From contig CALCBC010000125.1 in assembly GCA_937898525.1 (NCBI GenBank), positions 1 to 41,435 of the forward strand: a DNA stretch of 41,435 nucleotides, given 5' to 3'. This stretch comes from an uncultured Sphingomonadales bacterium. GTDB taxonomy: Bacteria; Pseudomonadota; Alphaproteobacteria; Sphingomonadales; Sphingomonadaceae. The notes beneath the pieces are model-generated. The model made no database searches, was not told the DNA's origin, and was given only the letters and a program-made list of their open reading frames with translations. Below are positions 22,352 to 30,325 of the stretch, one piece after another. The stretch's first letter is position 1, and each line of letters opens with the position of its first letter. The translations under genes and the position numbers were made by a program.

Positions 22352-23068
22352 ATGTCCGATCAATCCCTCGAGGGCCGGCGGGCCCTGGTAACCGGCGGTG
22401 CAGGCGGTGTCGGGCGCGAAACCGCGGCGAGGCTGCTCGAACGCGGCGCGGCCGTCGTCTCGGCCGACATCCCGTCCGCCAGTGGGCATGCGCAAGGTTC
22501 GCTCGTCTATTCGGGCGACCTGTCGCGGCCGGAAGAGCTTGAGCGGCTGTTCCACTTGGTCGACAGTCAGCTCGGCGGGCTCGACATCCTGGTGGCGTGC
22601 GCCGGCCTGCCCGCCGACCCGCTGACGACGATTTCCGATGCCGGCTGGCGACAGGTGATCGACGCCAACCTCGTCAGCTACGTGGGCTGCGCCAAGAAGG
22701 CGATCGAGCGGATGCGCGTGTCGGACCGCGGCGGCGCTCAGGTGGTCCTGGTCGGATCGGTCAGCGTGCACATCAAGGCCGTCGGCGAGAGCGTCTACAA
22801 CGCATCGAAGGGCGGAGTCGCCGCGTTTTCCGAGACGCTGCGCAAGGAGATGATGCGCGAGAAGATCCGCGTGACCCTGATCGAGCCCGGCGCGATCGCC
22901 ACCCACTTGCAGCCCTACTCCGACAGCGAGCTCGCCACGTTCGAGCGCCGTCACGAGATGCTGCCCGCCGCTGAAGTAGCCGAAGCGATCCTGTTCGCCG
23001 TCACGCGGCCGCCGGGCGTCGACGTGGTCACGCTGAGAATCGAGCCGCTGATGCAGAAGATCAGCTGA
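22352..23068 (+). CDS. Short-chain dehydrogenase/reductase
   Basis: A 238-residue classical SDR: the cofactor motif as TGGAGGVGRETA, VACAG in place of NNAG, a catalytic Ser in VGSVSVH, YxxxK as YNASKGGVAAF, then LIEPGAIATHL. The last ~40 residues include AEVAEAILFAVTRPPGVDVVTL, typical of SDRs related to YdfG/serine dehydrogenase. Substrate unknown. It is the only sizeable gene on this strand between 22.3 and 23.2 kb; a 32-codon ORF follows 51 bp downstream. Confidence 0.88.
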   Translation: MSDQSLEGRRALVTGGAGGVGRETAARLLERGAAVVSADIPSASGHAQGSLVYSGDLSRPEELERLFHLVDSQLGGLDILVACAGLPADPLTTISDAGWRQVIDANLVSYVGCAKKAIERMRVSDRGGAQVVLVGSVSVHIKAVGESVYNASKGGVAAFSETLRKEMMREKIRVTLIEPGAIATHLQPYSDSELATFERRHEMLPAAEVAEAILFAVTRPPGVDVVTLRIEPLMQKIS

Positions 23069-23119
23069 CCGGAACTTGTGTTTCACCCGCCCCAGATCGG
23101 CGCGAGGGGGGGGGAGACG

Positions 23120-23218
23120 ATGTTCGAATGGTCGGCCGAGATCGCCGTTAACCTGTTGTCGCTGGGCCTCGTCGAGCAGGAGAAGGACGAAGCCGAAGAC
23201 GAGGAGAGCCAGTCCTAG
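23120..23218 (+). CDS. Predicted 32-residue acidic small protein
   Basis: This short frame encodes a hydrophobic start (MFEWSAEIAVNLLSLGLV) and a strongly acidic tail (EQEKDEAEDEESQS). Its third codon positions are almost all G or C, as in real genes here. A very G-rich Shine-Dalgarno (nine Gs at 23106-23114, then AGA) stands at normal distance from the ATG. Its stop overlaps the stop of the convergent MFS gene (shared CTAG). No homologue is known to me; function unknown. Confidence 0.5.
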   Translation: MFEWSAEIAVNLLSLGLVEQEKDEAEDEESQS

Positions 23219-24564
23219 GCCGCCTCGTCACGCTGCTCCCGCGACAGCAGCCAGCTCAGCACCGCAACCAGCAGCGCGAAGCCTGCCAGGACCAGGAACG
23301 CCGCCGAGGTATCGCCCGCGTTCGCGCCGCGCACGCGCCCGAGCAGGTCGGGCCCGACGAAGCCCGAGAGCTGCGAGAGCGCGTTTATCCAGGCGATGCC
23401 GCCGGCCGCGGCCACGCCCGAAAGGAACTTTGTCGGCAGCGTCCAGAACACCGCCAGCCAGGCCATTCCGCCGACTGCGACAAGTGTCAGGGCAACCAGC
23501 GACAGCACCGGCTCGCGGCCGGCGAAGGCGAGGATCAGGAGCCCGGCGAAGGCGGCGAGCGCGGCGAGCACCGAATGCCACATCCGGTCGCCCGTGCGAT
23601 CCGAATTCCACGCGCAGAGCACCATCGCCAGGGCCGCAGTACCCCACGGGATCATAGTCAGCAGACCGACCGCGAAGTAGTTGCCGCGCTCGGCCCCGAG
23701 TTCCTGCACGAGCGTCGGCATCCAGAAATTGAGCGCGTTGTTGAACACGCCGCGGCTGAAATCGGCCAGCGCCAGCGCCCAGACGCGCCAGTCGACGAAC
23801 ACCTCGGCGAGCGTGAAGCGCTGGCGGAACGCAGCCTTGCGCCGTTCGTCCTCGGCCAGCTGTGCGGCGATGAGTGCCCGCTCCTCCTCGCCAAGCCAGC
23901 GCGCCTTGCCCGGGCCGTCAGGCAGCAGGCGCAGGAAGGCGAGGCCGAACAGCACGGTCGGCACGCCTTCGAGCAGGAACAGCCACTGCCACCCGCGCAT
24001 CCCGCGCGCACCGTCGAGGAACTCGAGAATCGCGCCCGAAATCGGGCTGCTGATCACGTTGCTGATCGGGATCGCGAGGAAGAACAGCGCGATCACCTGG
24101 CCGCGCCGGGCCGCCGGGAACCACTGCGTCAGGTACAGCAGCACGCCCGGCACGAAGCCTGCTTCCGCCACGCCGAGCAGGAAACGCAGGAGGTAGAAGG
24201 TAAACTCGGCGTCGCTCGTGCCAAAGGCCCGCGCGATGCCACCCCAGGCGATCGAGCCAGTGAACATGAACCCGGCCGAGATCATCCCCCAGGTGACCAT
24301 GATCCGCGCCAGCCACCGCCGCGCACCGACGCGCACCTGGATCAGGTTGCTGGGGAACTCGCAGAGAAAATAGCCGACGAAAAAGATCCCCGCACCGAAG
24401 CCATAGACCGCGTCGCTGAGTTCAAGGTCGCTGGCCATCTGCAGCTTGGCGAAGCCGACGTTGACCCGGTCGACCATTGCCAGGAAGTAGCCGACGAACA
24501 GCAGCGGCAGCAGGCGCCAGGCGACCTTGCGGTAAGTCGCGCGCTCTGGCGCGGCTTCGACCAT
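23215..24564 (-). CDS. MFS transporter, ACS (anion:cation symporter) family
   Basis: A 449-residue transporter with twelve predicted spans. The N-terminal half has LLPLLFVGYFLAMVDRVNVGFA, ending in the ACS-type DRxNVGFA, then FFVGYFLCEFPSNLI and FLLGVAEAGFVPGVLLYLTQWF. The middle has the cytoplasmic loop RWLGEEERALIAAQLAEDERR. ACS members import organic anions such as hexuronates, tartrate or phthalate with a cation; the substrate here is not determinable. The start follows AGGGGAG closely. The Ala-rich end shares its stop bases (CTAG) with the small ORF opposite. It is monocistronic. Confidence 0.9.
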   Translation of the reverse strand: MVEAAPERATYRKVAWRLLPLLFVGYFLAMVDRVNVGFAKLQMASDLELSDAVYGFGAGIFFVGYFLCEFPSNLIQVRVGARRWLARIMVTWGMISAGFMFTGSIAWGGIARAFGTSDAEFTFYLLRFLLGVAEAGFVPGVLLYLTQWFPAARRGQVIALFFLAIPISNVISSPISGAILEFLDGARGMRGWQWLFLLEGVPTVLFGLAFLRLLPDGPGKARWLGEEERALIAAQLAEDERRKAAFRQRFTLAEVFVDWRVWALALADFSRGVFNNALNFWMPTLVQELGAERGNYFAVGLLTMIPWGTAALAMVLCAWNSDRTGDRMWHSVLAALAAFAGLLILAFAGREPVLSLVALTLVAVGGMAWLAVFWTLPTKFLSGVAAAGGIAWINALSQLSGFVGPDLLGRVRGANAGDTSAAFLVLAGFALLVAVLSWLLSREQRDEAA

Positions 24565-24597
24565 CTCCCCTCCCCCTCCGACCCTCGCCAGGACGCG

Positions 24598-24756
24598 CTA
24601 GCCCTGACCATCCTTGCTGCTGAACGCCAGGCTGAGCGCGATGCCGATGGCTACGCCAAAGCCGACGCCGAGCGCGATGTTGCCCATGGCAACGCCAACT
24701 CCTGCGCCGACGGCGACACCGATCGCGATGCCCATGGCCAGCTTCGATTGCTTCAT
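24598..24756 (-). CDS. Small glycine-zipper membrane protein downstream of ligA
   Basis: A 52-residue protein consisting mostly of a glycine-zipper hydrophobic stretch (MGIAIGVAVGAGVGVAMGNI, then GVGFGVAIGIALSLAF) with a polar tail (SSKDGQG). It should form one or two tightly packed membrane helices. The ATG overlaps the ligA stop by 4 bp, so it is translated with ligA. Function unknown. Confidence 0.72.
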   Translation of the reverse strand: MKQSKLAMGIAIGVAVGAGVGVAMGNIALGVGFGVAIGIALSLAFSSKDGQG

Positions 24757-26999
24757 CCCGCCGCCTTCACGATCTCGGCCCACGCCGCCTCGTCGATCAC
24801 TTCGATCCCGAGCTCGGCGGCCTTCTTGAGCTTGCTCCCGGCGCCGGGCCCGGCGACCACCAGGTCGGTCTGCGCGCTGACCGAACCGGCCGCGCGCGCG
24901 CCGAGCCGCTCGGCCTGGGCCTTGGCCTCCTCGCGGCTCATCGTCTCGAGCTTGCCGGTGAACACGATCGTCTTGCCGGAGACGGCGCTGGCCCTGGTTT
25001 CCACCACGTATTCGGGCGGATCGACCTCGCCGAGCAGGTCGTCCCACACCTGCTGGTTGTGCTCCTCGTGGAAGAAGTCGCCGAGAGCCTCGACCACGAC
25101 CGGCCCGACGCCTTCGATGCTGGTCAGCTCGGCCAGAGCCTGCGCATCGCCCGCATGAGCCGCCTCGGCCGCCGTGCGCAACGCCGGCAGCGTGCGGAAG
25201 CGCTTCATCAGGTCGCGTGCAGTGACTGCACCGACGTGGCGGATACCCAGACCGAACAGGAGTCGCGCGGCGTCCGGCCGGCGTCGGGCCTCGATCGATG
25301 CCAACAGGTTATCCACAGACTTGTCCTGCCAGCCCTCGCGGCCGACCAGTTCGCTGCGATGGTTCTTCAGGCGGAAGATGTCGCCCGGACCCCTGTCGAG
25401 CCAGCCGAGCTCCATGAACTCGAGGATGGTCTTTTCGCCGAGCCCCTCGATGTCGAGCGCCCCGCGGCTGGCGAAGTGCCGCAGCCGCTCGAACTGCTGC
25501 GCCTTGCAGACGAGGCCACCGGTGCAGCGGACGTCGACCTCGCCCTCCTCGGCCACCGCCTCGCTGCCGCAGACCGGGCAGTGATCGGGGAACACGTAAG
25601 GCTCGCGCGGCTCCTCGCGGGTCAGATTGTCGACCACCTGGGGGATCACGTCGCCAGCGCGCTGGAGGACGATCCGGTCGCCTACCCTGAGGCCGAGCCG
25701 GCCGATTTCGTCGCGGTTGTGCAACGTGACGTTGGTCACCGTGACTCCGCCGACAAGGACCGGCCGCAGCCGGCCGACCGGCGTCAGCTTGCCGGTGCGG
25801 CCAACCTGGATATCGATCGCCTCGAGCACCGTCTGGGCGCGCTCGGCCGGAAACTTGTGCGCGAGGCCCCAGCGCGGCGCCTTGGCGACAAAGCCCAGGC
25901 GCTCCTGCCAGTCGAGCCGGTCGACCTTGTAGACCACGCCGTCGATCTCGTAAGGCAACGCCCCACGCCCGGCGGCAATACGGCGGTAGTGCTCGAGCAT
26001 TTCCTCGACCGAACCGCAAAGCTTCAGCTCGGGGGAGATCGGCAGGCCCCACTCGGCAATGCGCTGCATCATTTCGTGCTGGGTCGCTGCAGGCAGTTCG
26101 CTCACCGCCCCCCAGCCGTGCGCCCAGAAGCGCAGCGGCCGGCTCGCCGTGACATTGGGATCCTTCTGTCGCAGCGACCCCGCCGCCGCGTTGCGCGGGT
26201 TGGCGAACTGGCGGACAGCCGACGGGTCGAACATTTCACCCTTCGCTCCGGCGCGCTCCCGCGCCTCTTCCATCAGGCGCGCGTTGAGTGCGGTAAACGC
26301 CTGTTTCTCCATGTAGACTTCGCCGCGGACCTCGAACACGGCAGGAATATTCCCCTCCCCTTCAGAGGAGGGGGGCGGGGGGCGGGGGCCGCCTGCGGTT
26401 GCGCCAGACTCCCCCTCTCCCAACCCGTTCCCCTTGAGGGGAGAGGGCTTCAGGACCTGCGGGATGTCGGGGATGTGGCGAACGTTCGCGGTGACGTCCT
26501 CGCCGACCAGGCCATCGCCGCGAGTCGCCGCGCGGACGAGCACGCCGTTCTCGTAGCGCAGCGAGCACGACAGACCGTCGATCTTGTCCTCGGCGGTCAT
26601 GGCCACCGGCTCGTCTTCGGCGAGATTGAGGTAGCGCCGCACGCGGGCGACGAACTCGGCCACCTCCTCGTCGGAGAAGGCGTTGTCGAGGCTCATCATG
26701 CGAACCTCGTGCTGCACCTTCGCCAGCGGCGAGGAAGCGACTGCGTGCCCGACCTTGCGCGACGGCGAGTCCTCGCGGACGAGGTGCGGGAATGCCGCCT
26801 CGAGCTCGGCGTTGCGCCGCACCAGCGCGTCGTACTCGGCGTCGGATATCTCCGGCGAATCCTCGACGTGATAGAGCCGGTCGTGCCGCGCGATCTCGCG
26901 CGCGAGCCGCATCAACTCGTTGGCGGCCTCGGCTTCGGTCAGTTGCTCCGAGGCCCCGTCCACGCCGCCGAGGGCCCCGCGCCGTGTGGTGTCGTTCAT
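24753..26999 (-). CDS. ligA: NAD+-dependent DNA ligase
   Basis: A 748-residue LigA, longer than the usual ~670-700. Domains in order: Ia (YHVEDSPEISDAEYDALVRR), adenylation domain with the AMP-accepting lysine in AEDKIDGLS (Lys139) and ATRGDGLVGEDVTANVR, OB fold, four-Cys zinc finger (CPVCGSEA ... RCTGGLVC), helix-hairpin-helix (GIRHVGAVTARDLM) and C-terminal BRCT (GKTIVFTGKLETMSREEAKA). It seals nicks in replication and repair using NAD+. About 34 extra residues (about 184-217, Pro/Gly/Ser-rich) interrupt the adenylation domain between HIPDIPQVL and PAVFEVRGEVYM; their DNA is a palindromic repeat (separate entry). The ATG at 26999 overlaps the stop of the upstream lipoprotein gene (ATGA). 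Confidence 0.97.
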   Translation of the reverse strand: MNDTTRRGALGGVDGASEQLTEAEAANELMRLAREIARHDRLYHVEDSPEISDAEYDALVRRNAELEAAFPHLVREDSPSRKVGHAVASSPLAKVQHEVRMMSLDNAFSDEEVAEFVARVRRYLNLAEDEPVAMTAEDKIDGLSCSLRYENGVLVRAATRGDGLVGEDVTANVRHIPDIPQVLKPSPLKGNGLGEGESGATAGGPRPPPPSSEGEGNIPAVFEVRGEVYMEKQAFTALNARLMEEARERAGAKGEMFDPSAVRQFANPRNAAAGSLRQKDPNVTASRPLRFWAHGWGAVSELPAATQHEMMQRIAEWGLPISPELKLCGSVEEMLEHYRRIAAGRGALPYEIDGVVYKVDRLDWQERLGFVAKAPRWGLAHKFPAERAQTVLEAIDIQVGRTGKLTPVGRLRPVLVGGVTVTNVTLHNRDEIGRLGLRVGDRIVLQRAGDVIPQVVDNLTREEPREPYVFPDHCPVCGSEAVAEEGEVDVRCTGGLVCKAQQFERLRHFASRGALDIEGLGEKTILEFMELGWLDRGPGDIFRLKNHRSELVGREGWQDKSVDNLLASIEARRRPDAARLLFGLGIRHVGAVTARDLMKRFRTLPALRTAAEAAHAGDAQALAELTSIEGVGPVVVEALGDFFHEEHNQQVWDDLLGEVDPPEYVVETRASAVSGKTIVFTGKLETMSREEAKAQAERLGARAAGSVSAQTDLVVAGPGAGSKLKKAAELGIEVIDEAAWAEIVKAAG
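26349..26452. repeat. Palindromic GC-rich repeat inserted in frame in ligA
   Basis: About 104 bp built from two hairpins: CCCCTC / GAGGGG around CCCTTCAGAG on one side (about 26352-26373), and CCCTCTCC / GGAGAGGG on the other (about 26412-26447), with a very G-rich stretch between. Such CCCCTCxxCTTCAGAGGAGGGG-type elements are dispersed intergenic repeats in sphingomonads and related alphaproteobacteria, to my recollection. Here the length keeps the ligA frame, and it is translated as a disordered insert. Confidence 0.75.
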
Positions 27000-27463
27000 T
27001 CCGCGAGGATCCGCCGGTCGGAGTCGAACCGCCACGCGCCTTCCTCGAAGCGCATCGCGTAGCGCGTGGCCGGCGCTCCGGGCAGCTGCACCCAGCCGTT
27101 GCACAGGTTGGCGTCCGTGCAGGCGAAGTCGTAGATCTGCACGAGCGCGGCGGGCTCGCCCGTAATCGCGTCGACCGGCCCCTGCTCGCCCGGCTTGCAG
27201 CGTTCGGCCGGTGCCAGCCGGACGAAGCGGACGATCAGCGCCTGCTCCTGTTCGGCGGTGAGCGCCGCCGGCCTCAGCTCGGGGCAGATCGTCGGCCCGG
27301 TTGCGCCGGTGCCGGCGAAGTAGCCGGTCAGCACGTGCTCGAACAGCGCGAGCACGGGCTGGTCGCGGTCTCCGACGAGCGGGTCGAGCGGCGGGGGAGC
27401 GCCGGTTCCCGAGGCGCAGGCGCCGAGGGCGATGGCCGCCGAAGTCGCAACTAGTCTCTGCAT
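26996..27463 (-). CDS. Predicted lipoprotein, unknown function
   Basis: A 155-residue protein with a lipoprotein signal (ATSAAIALGAC, lipidated Cys about residue 15). Five further cysteines, including TICPEL, AERCKPG and DFACTDANLCNGW, suggest disulfides in the periplasm. The end, YAMRFEEGAWRFDSDR, recalls NTF2-like secreted proteins, but that is weak. Its stop overlaps the ligA start by 4 bp, so the pair is co-translated. No family assigned. Confidence 0.7.
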   Translation of the reverse strand: MQRLVATSAAIALGACASGTGAPPPLDPLVGDRDQPVLALFEHVLTGYFAGTGATGPTICPELRPAALTAEQEQALIVRFVRLAPAERCKPGEQGPVDAITGEPAALVQIYDFACTDANLCNGWVQLPGAPATRYAMRFEEGAWRFDSDRRILAE

Positions 27464-27484
27464 CGGCGCGACTCTAGCGCCTCG

Positions 27485-28165
27485 TCAGGCGAGCGCCAGT
27501 ATCGTGAACGTCATCGGCGCGCGTACTCGGAAACCGAGCTCTTCGTAGAGCGCCACAGCGCCGGCATTGGCCGCGTAGCAGTGCAGGAACGGCGTATCGC
27601 CGCGTTCGAGGAACCCGCGCACCACCCGCTGGACGAGCGCGCCTGCGAGCCCCTGCCCCCGGAACTCGGGCCAGGTCGAGACACCGCTGAGCTCGGCGAG
27701 GCCCGGCATCCGCAGCCGTTCGCCGGCCATCGACGCAAGGCGCCCGCCGATGCGGATGCCGTAATAGTCGCCGTAGCGGTGAGTCGCCCGGCCCCACGGG
27801 CCAGGTTCGGTGGCATAGGCGAGCGCGGCCATTTCTTCCGCATCGGCTTCGCCGAGCAGCTCGATCCGCGGGTCGTCCGTTTCCGCGGGCGGCGGCCCCT
27901 CGAACACCATCTGCACGAGATCGCCGCCGCCGAGCACGCGGGTTCCCGGCGGTACCGGCCAGGCCTCGCGCTCGACCACGCCGATCCTGTCGTCGGGCCC
28001 GCGCAGCGTCGCCACCAGCGCCGCCTGCGCCTCCCGGTTCGCGTCGCGCGCCGCGGCGAACGGGCCATACCTCGGATCGATCCGTACAGCGGTGCCGGCG
28101 GCCACGGCGAGATGCGCCTGCCGTGTGGTCAGGGCGTTCCACACGGGCCGGTCGAGCGGGTCCAT
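27485..28165 (-). CDS. GNAT-family N-acetyltransferase
   Basis: A 226-residue protein. The C-terminal half is a GNAT domain of FR47 type: GIRIGGRLASMAGERLRMPG, then STWPEFRGQGLAGALVQRVVRG (acetyl-CoA P-loop, RGQGLA) and CYAANAGAVALYEELGFRV. The N-terminal half is not recognised. The substrate is unknown. The ATG at 28165 shares one base with the recN stop (TGATG); an in-frame GTG one codon upstream is less likely. It ends 21 bp before the next gene on the strand, so recN-GNAT-lipoprotein-ligA-glycine-zipper may be one transcript. Confidence 0.85.
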   Translation of the reverse strand: MDPLDRPVWNALTTRQAHLAVAAGTAVRIDPRYGPFAAARDANREAQAALVATLRGPDDRIGVVEREAWPVPPGTRVLGGGDLVQMVFEGPPPAETDDPRIELLGEADAEEMAALAYATEPGPWGRATHRYGDYYGIRIGGRLASMAGERLRMPGLAELSGVSTWPEFRGQGLAGALVQRVVRGFLERGDTPFLHCYAANAGAVALYEELGFRVRAPMTFTILALA

Positions 28166-29829
28166 CACACCCCCTCCAGCAAACGATCCGCCTGCGCGCG
28201 CGCCTCGCTGGTGATTTCGGCGCCGGACAGCATCCGCGCGATTTCCTCCTGCCGCCCGGCCGCGTCAAGCAGTGTGACCGAAGTGCGGGTAACGGTGCCC
28301 TGGCTCGACTTCTCGATCAGGTAATGCGTCCGGCCGCGCGCCGCGACTTGCGGCGAGTGCGTCACCGCCAGCAGCTGCCCGCCGTCGGCCAGCCGTGCCA
28401 GCCGCTCGCCGATCGCGCTGGCCACCGCGCCGCCGACGCCGCGGTCGATCTCGTCGAAGATCACCGTCGCCGCCCCGCCCTGCTCCGCCAGGGCAACCTT
28501 GAGCGCGAGGATGAAGCGGGAAAGCTCGCCGCCGCTGGCGATCTTGGCGAGCGGCGCGAAGTCCGCTCCGGGGTTGGTCGAGATCAGGAACTCGACCGAA
28601 TCCATCCCGTGCGGGCCCCAGCGCTCCTCGGGCAGCGCGGTGACCGCCGTGCGGAAGCGCGCCGCGTCGAGCCTGAGCGGTGCCAGCTCCGCCGCGACCG
28701 CCGCGTCGAGCCGCCCGGCGGCCTCGACCCGCACGGTATGCAAGGCCTCGGCCCGCTGCCGGTAAGCCTCGCCGGCCTCGGCCGCCGCGCGCTCGAGCGC
28801 GCCGACGTGCGCATCCCCGGCCTCGATCGCGTCGAGCTTTGCGCGCAGCCCGCGCATCGTCTCAGGCAGCTCGTCGGGCTGGCAGCCGTGCTTGCGGGCC
28901 AGCGCTCGCAGCTCGAACAGCCGGGTCTCGATCCGGTCGAGCTCGGCCGGATCGAAGCTCAGCGCCTCGGCCGCCTTTTGCAGCGTTTCCTCGGCCTCGC
29001 CGGCCTCGATCACCGCGCGGTCGAGCGCCGCCAGCGCCTCGGCCAGCAGCGGATGCTCGCCCGCAATCCGATCGAGCCGCCGCGCTGCGCCGCGCAGCTG
29101 CGCCAGCGCCGAATCCGAGCCGTCCCACACCTGCCGCAGCGCTTCGAGGTCGCCGGCGAGCTTCTCGCCCTTCTGCATGTCGGCGCGCGCGAGCGCGAGC
29201 CGCTCCTCCTCGCCTTCCTCGGGCGCGACCGCCGTCAGCTCGGCAAGGTGCGCGAGAAGCAGGTCCTGGTCGGCCCTGGCCTGGGCGATCTCCGCACGCG
29301 CCGCGTCGAGCGCCGCCTCGGCGGCGCGCCACTTGGCCCAGGCGTCCTCGACACCGGCCACGTCGGCCCCGGCGTAGCGGTCGAGCAGCGCGCGATGGCC
29401 GCGCGGGTTGACCAGCCCGCGGTCGTCATGCTGGCCGTGCAGTTCGACGAGCGCCGGAGCCAGCTCGCGCAGCAGCGCTGCGCTGACCGGCTGGTCATTG
29501 ACGAACGCCTTGCTGCCGCCATCGGCGCGCACGCGGCGCCTGAGGATCAACGGCTCGCCCGGCTCGACTTCGACCTCGGCCTCGGCCAGCGCCTCGCGCA
29601 CGGTACGCGGCAGCTCGGAAAACTCGAACGTCGCGGTCGCGCTCGCCTGCTCCTCGCCCGCGCGGACCAGTGCGGACTCGGCGCGGTTGCCGAGCACGAG
29701 GCCGAGCGCGTCGAGCAGGATCGACTTGCCGGCGCCGGTCTCGCCGGTGAGCACGCCCAACCCCGGGCCGAAGGCGAGGTCGAGCGCCTCGATCAGGACG
29801 ACGTTGCGGATCGAGAGCGAGGTCAGCAT
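28165..29829 (-). CDS. recN: DNA repair ATPase RecN
   Basis: A 554-residue SMC-like protein of normal RecN length. The N-terminus MLTSLSIRNVVLIEALDLAF is followed by the Walker A motif GETGAGKS (residues 29-36). A central coiled-coil region is interrupted mid-protein by a hinge-like stretch. The ABC signature (ASGGELSRFILALKVAL) and Walker B (TVIFDEIDRGVGG) lie in the C-terminal third. RecN acts in double-strand break repair in the cytoplasm. I looked for an SOS box (GTTC-N7-GTTC) in the 171 bp upstream and saw none. Confidence 0.96.
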   Translation of the reverse strand: MLTSLSIRNVVLIEALDLAFGPGLGVLTGETGAGKSILLDALGLVLGNRAESALVRAGEEQASATATFEFSELPRTVREALAEAEVEVEPGEPLILRRRVRADGGSKAFVNDQPVSAALLRELAPALVELHGQHDDRGLVNPRGHRALLDRYAGADVAGVEDAWAKWRAAEAALDAARAEIAQARADQDLLLAHLAELTAVAPEEGEEERLALARADMQKGEKLAGDLEALRQVWDGSDSALAQLRGAARRLDRIAGEHPLLAEALAALDRAVIEAGEAEETLQKAAEALSFDPAELDRIETRLFELRALARKHGCQPDELPETMRGLRAKLDAIEAGDAHVGALERAAAEAGEAYRQRAEALHTVRVEAAGRLDAAVAAELAPLRLDAARFRTAVTALPEERWGPHGMDSVEFLISTNPGADFAPLAKIASGGELSRFILALKVALAEQGGAATVIFDEIDRGVGGAVASAIGERLARLADGGQLLAVTHSPQVAARGRTHYLIEKSSQGTVTRTSVTLLDAAGRQEEIARMLSGAEITSEARAQADRLLEGV

Positions 29830-30000
29830 CTGCCGCGGCAGGTTACGGGAGCCCTACGCGCCGCGCAACGGCGCCCGGTCCGGCCGTCCGCAGCCGCGAG
29901 AATTCGAAGAAGGGCGCTGTGCACAGACCTGTGGAAGAATTTATTAACGGACATATGGCCTTATCCCGACACTCCGGGGAAGCGGGAGGTCGGGGGTTCA

Positions 30001-30318
30001 ATGACCGTTCTTACAATCCGTTCGCACAAGCGCTACGCCGTGCGCCAGCCGGTCCGGCTCAAGGCGGAGGGCGAAGCCGCGCGGGGGCTGCTCATCGAGC
30101 TGTCGAGCGAAGGCTGTCGGATCAGCAACCTCGGTCATCGCACCTACACGATCGGCGAGCCCGTCACGGTCGAGCTGGGCGATCTCGAGCTCGGCGGTCG
30201 CATCCGCTGGGCGCACGACGGCATTGCCGGCGTCCGCCTCGATCAGGCGCTCTACTCGAGCCAGCTGAGCGAACTCGTCGCGCGCGACCGAGGTGTCTCC
30301 CAGGCGCGCGTCGCCTGA
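30001..30318 (+). CDS. PilZ-domain protein
   Basis: A 105-residue single-domain protein. The c-di-GMP motif RxxxR is visible near the start (HKRYAVRQPVRL, Arg11-Arg15). The second motif, normally D/N-x-S-x-x-G, reads ELSSEG, with Glu in the first place, so binding is plausible but not certain. The rest (GEPVTVELGDLELGGRIRWA) fits the PilZ barrel. It would act as a cytoplasmic effector or adaptor for c-di-GMP signalling. A GGGAGGTCGGGGG Shine-Dalgarno region precedes the ATG. It converges on bamD with a 7-bp gap. Confidence 0.85.
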   Translation: MTVLTIRSHKRYAVRQPVRLKAEGEAARGLLIELSSEGCRISNLGHRTYTIGEPVTVELGDLELGGRIRWAHDGIAGVRLDQALYSSQLSELVARDRGVSQARVA

Positions 30319-30325
30319 TCTTCGC

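Noticed and set aside
29915..29965. Possible DnaA boxes or origin (TGTGCACAG, CTGTGGAAG, TTATTAACGG)
   Set aside because: None matches the TTATNCACA consensus well, there is no cluster and no dnaA/dnaN or parAB nearby.
28123..30000. A long plus-strand frame running into the PilZ gene
   Set aside because: The part before 30001 is antisense to recN. Only the last 105 codons have PilZ motifs and a ribosome-binding site.
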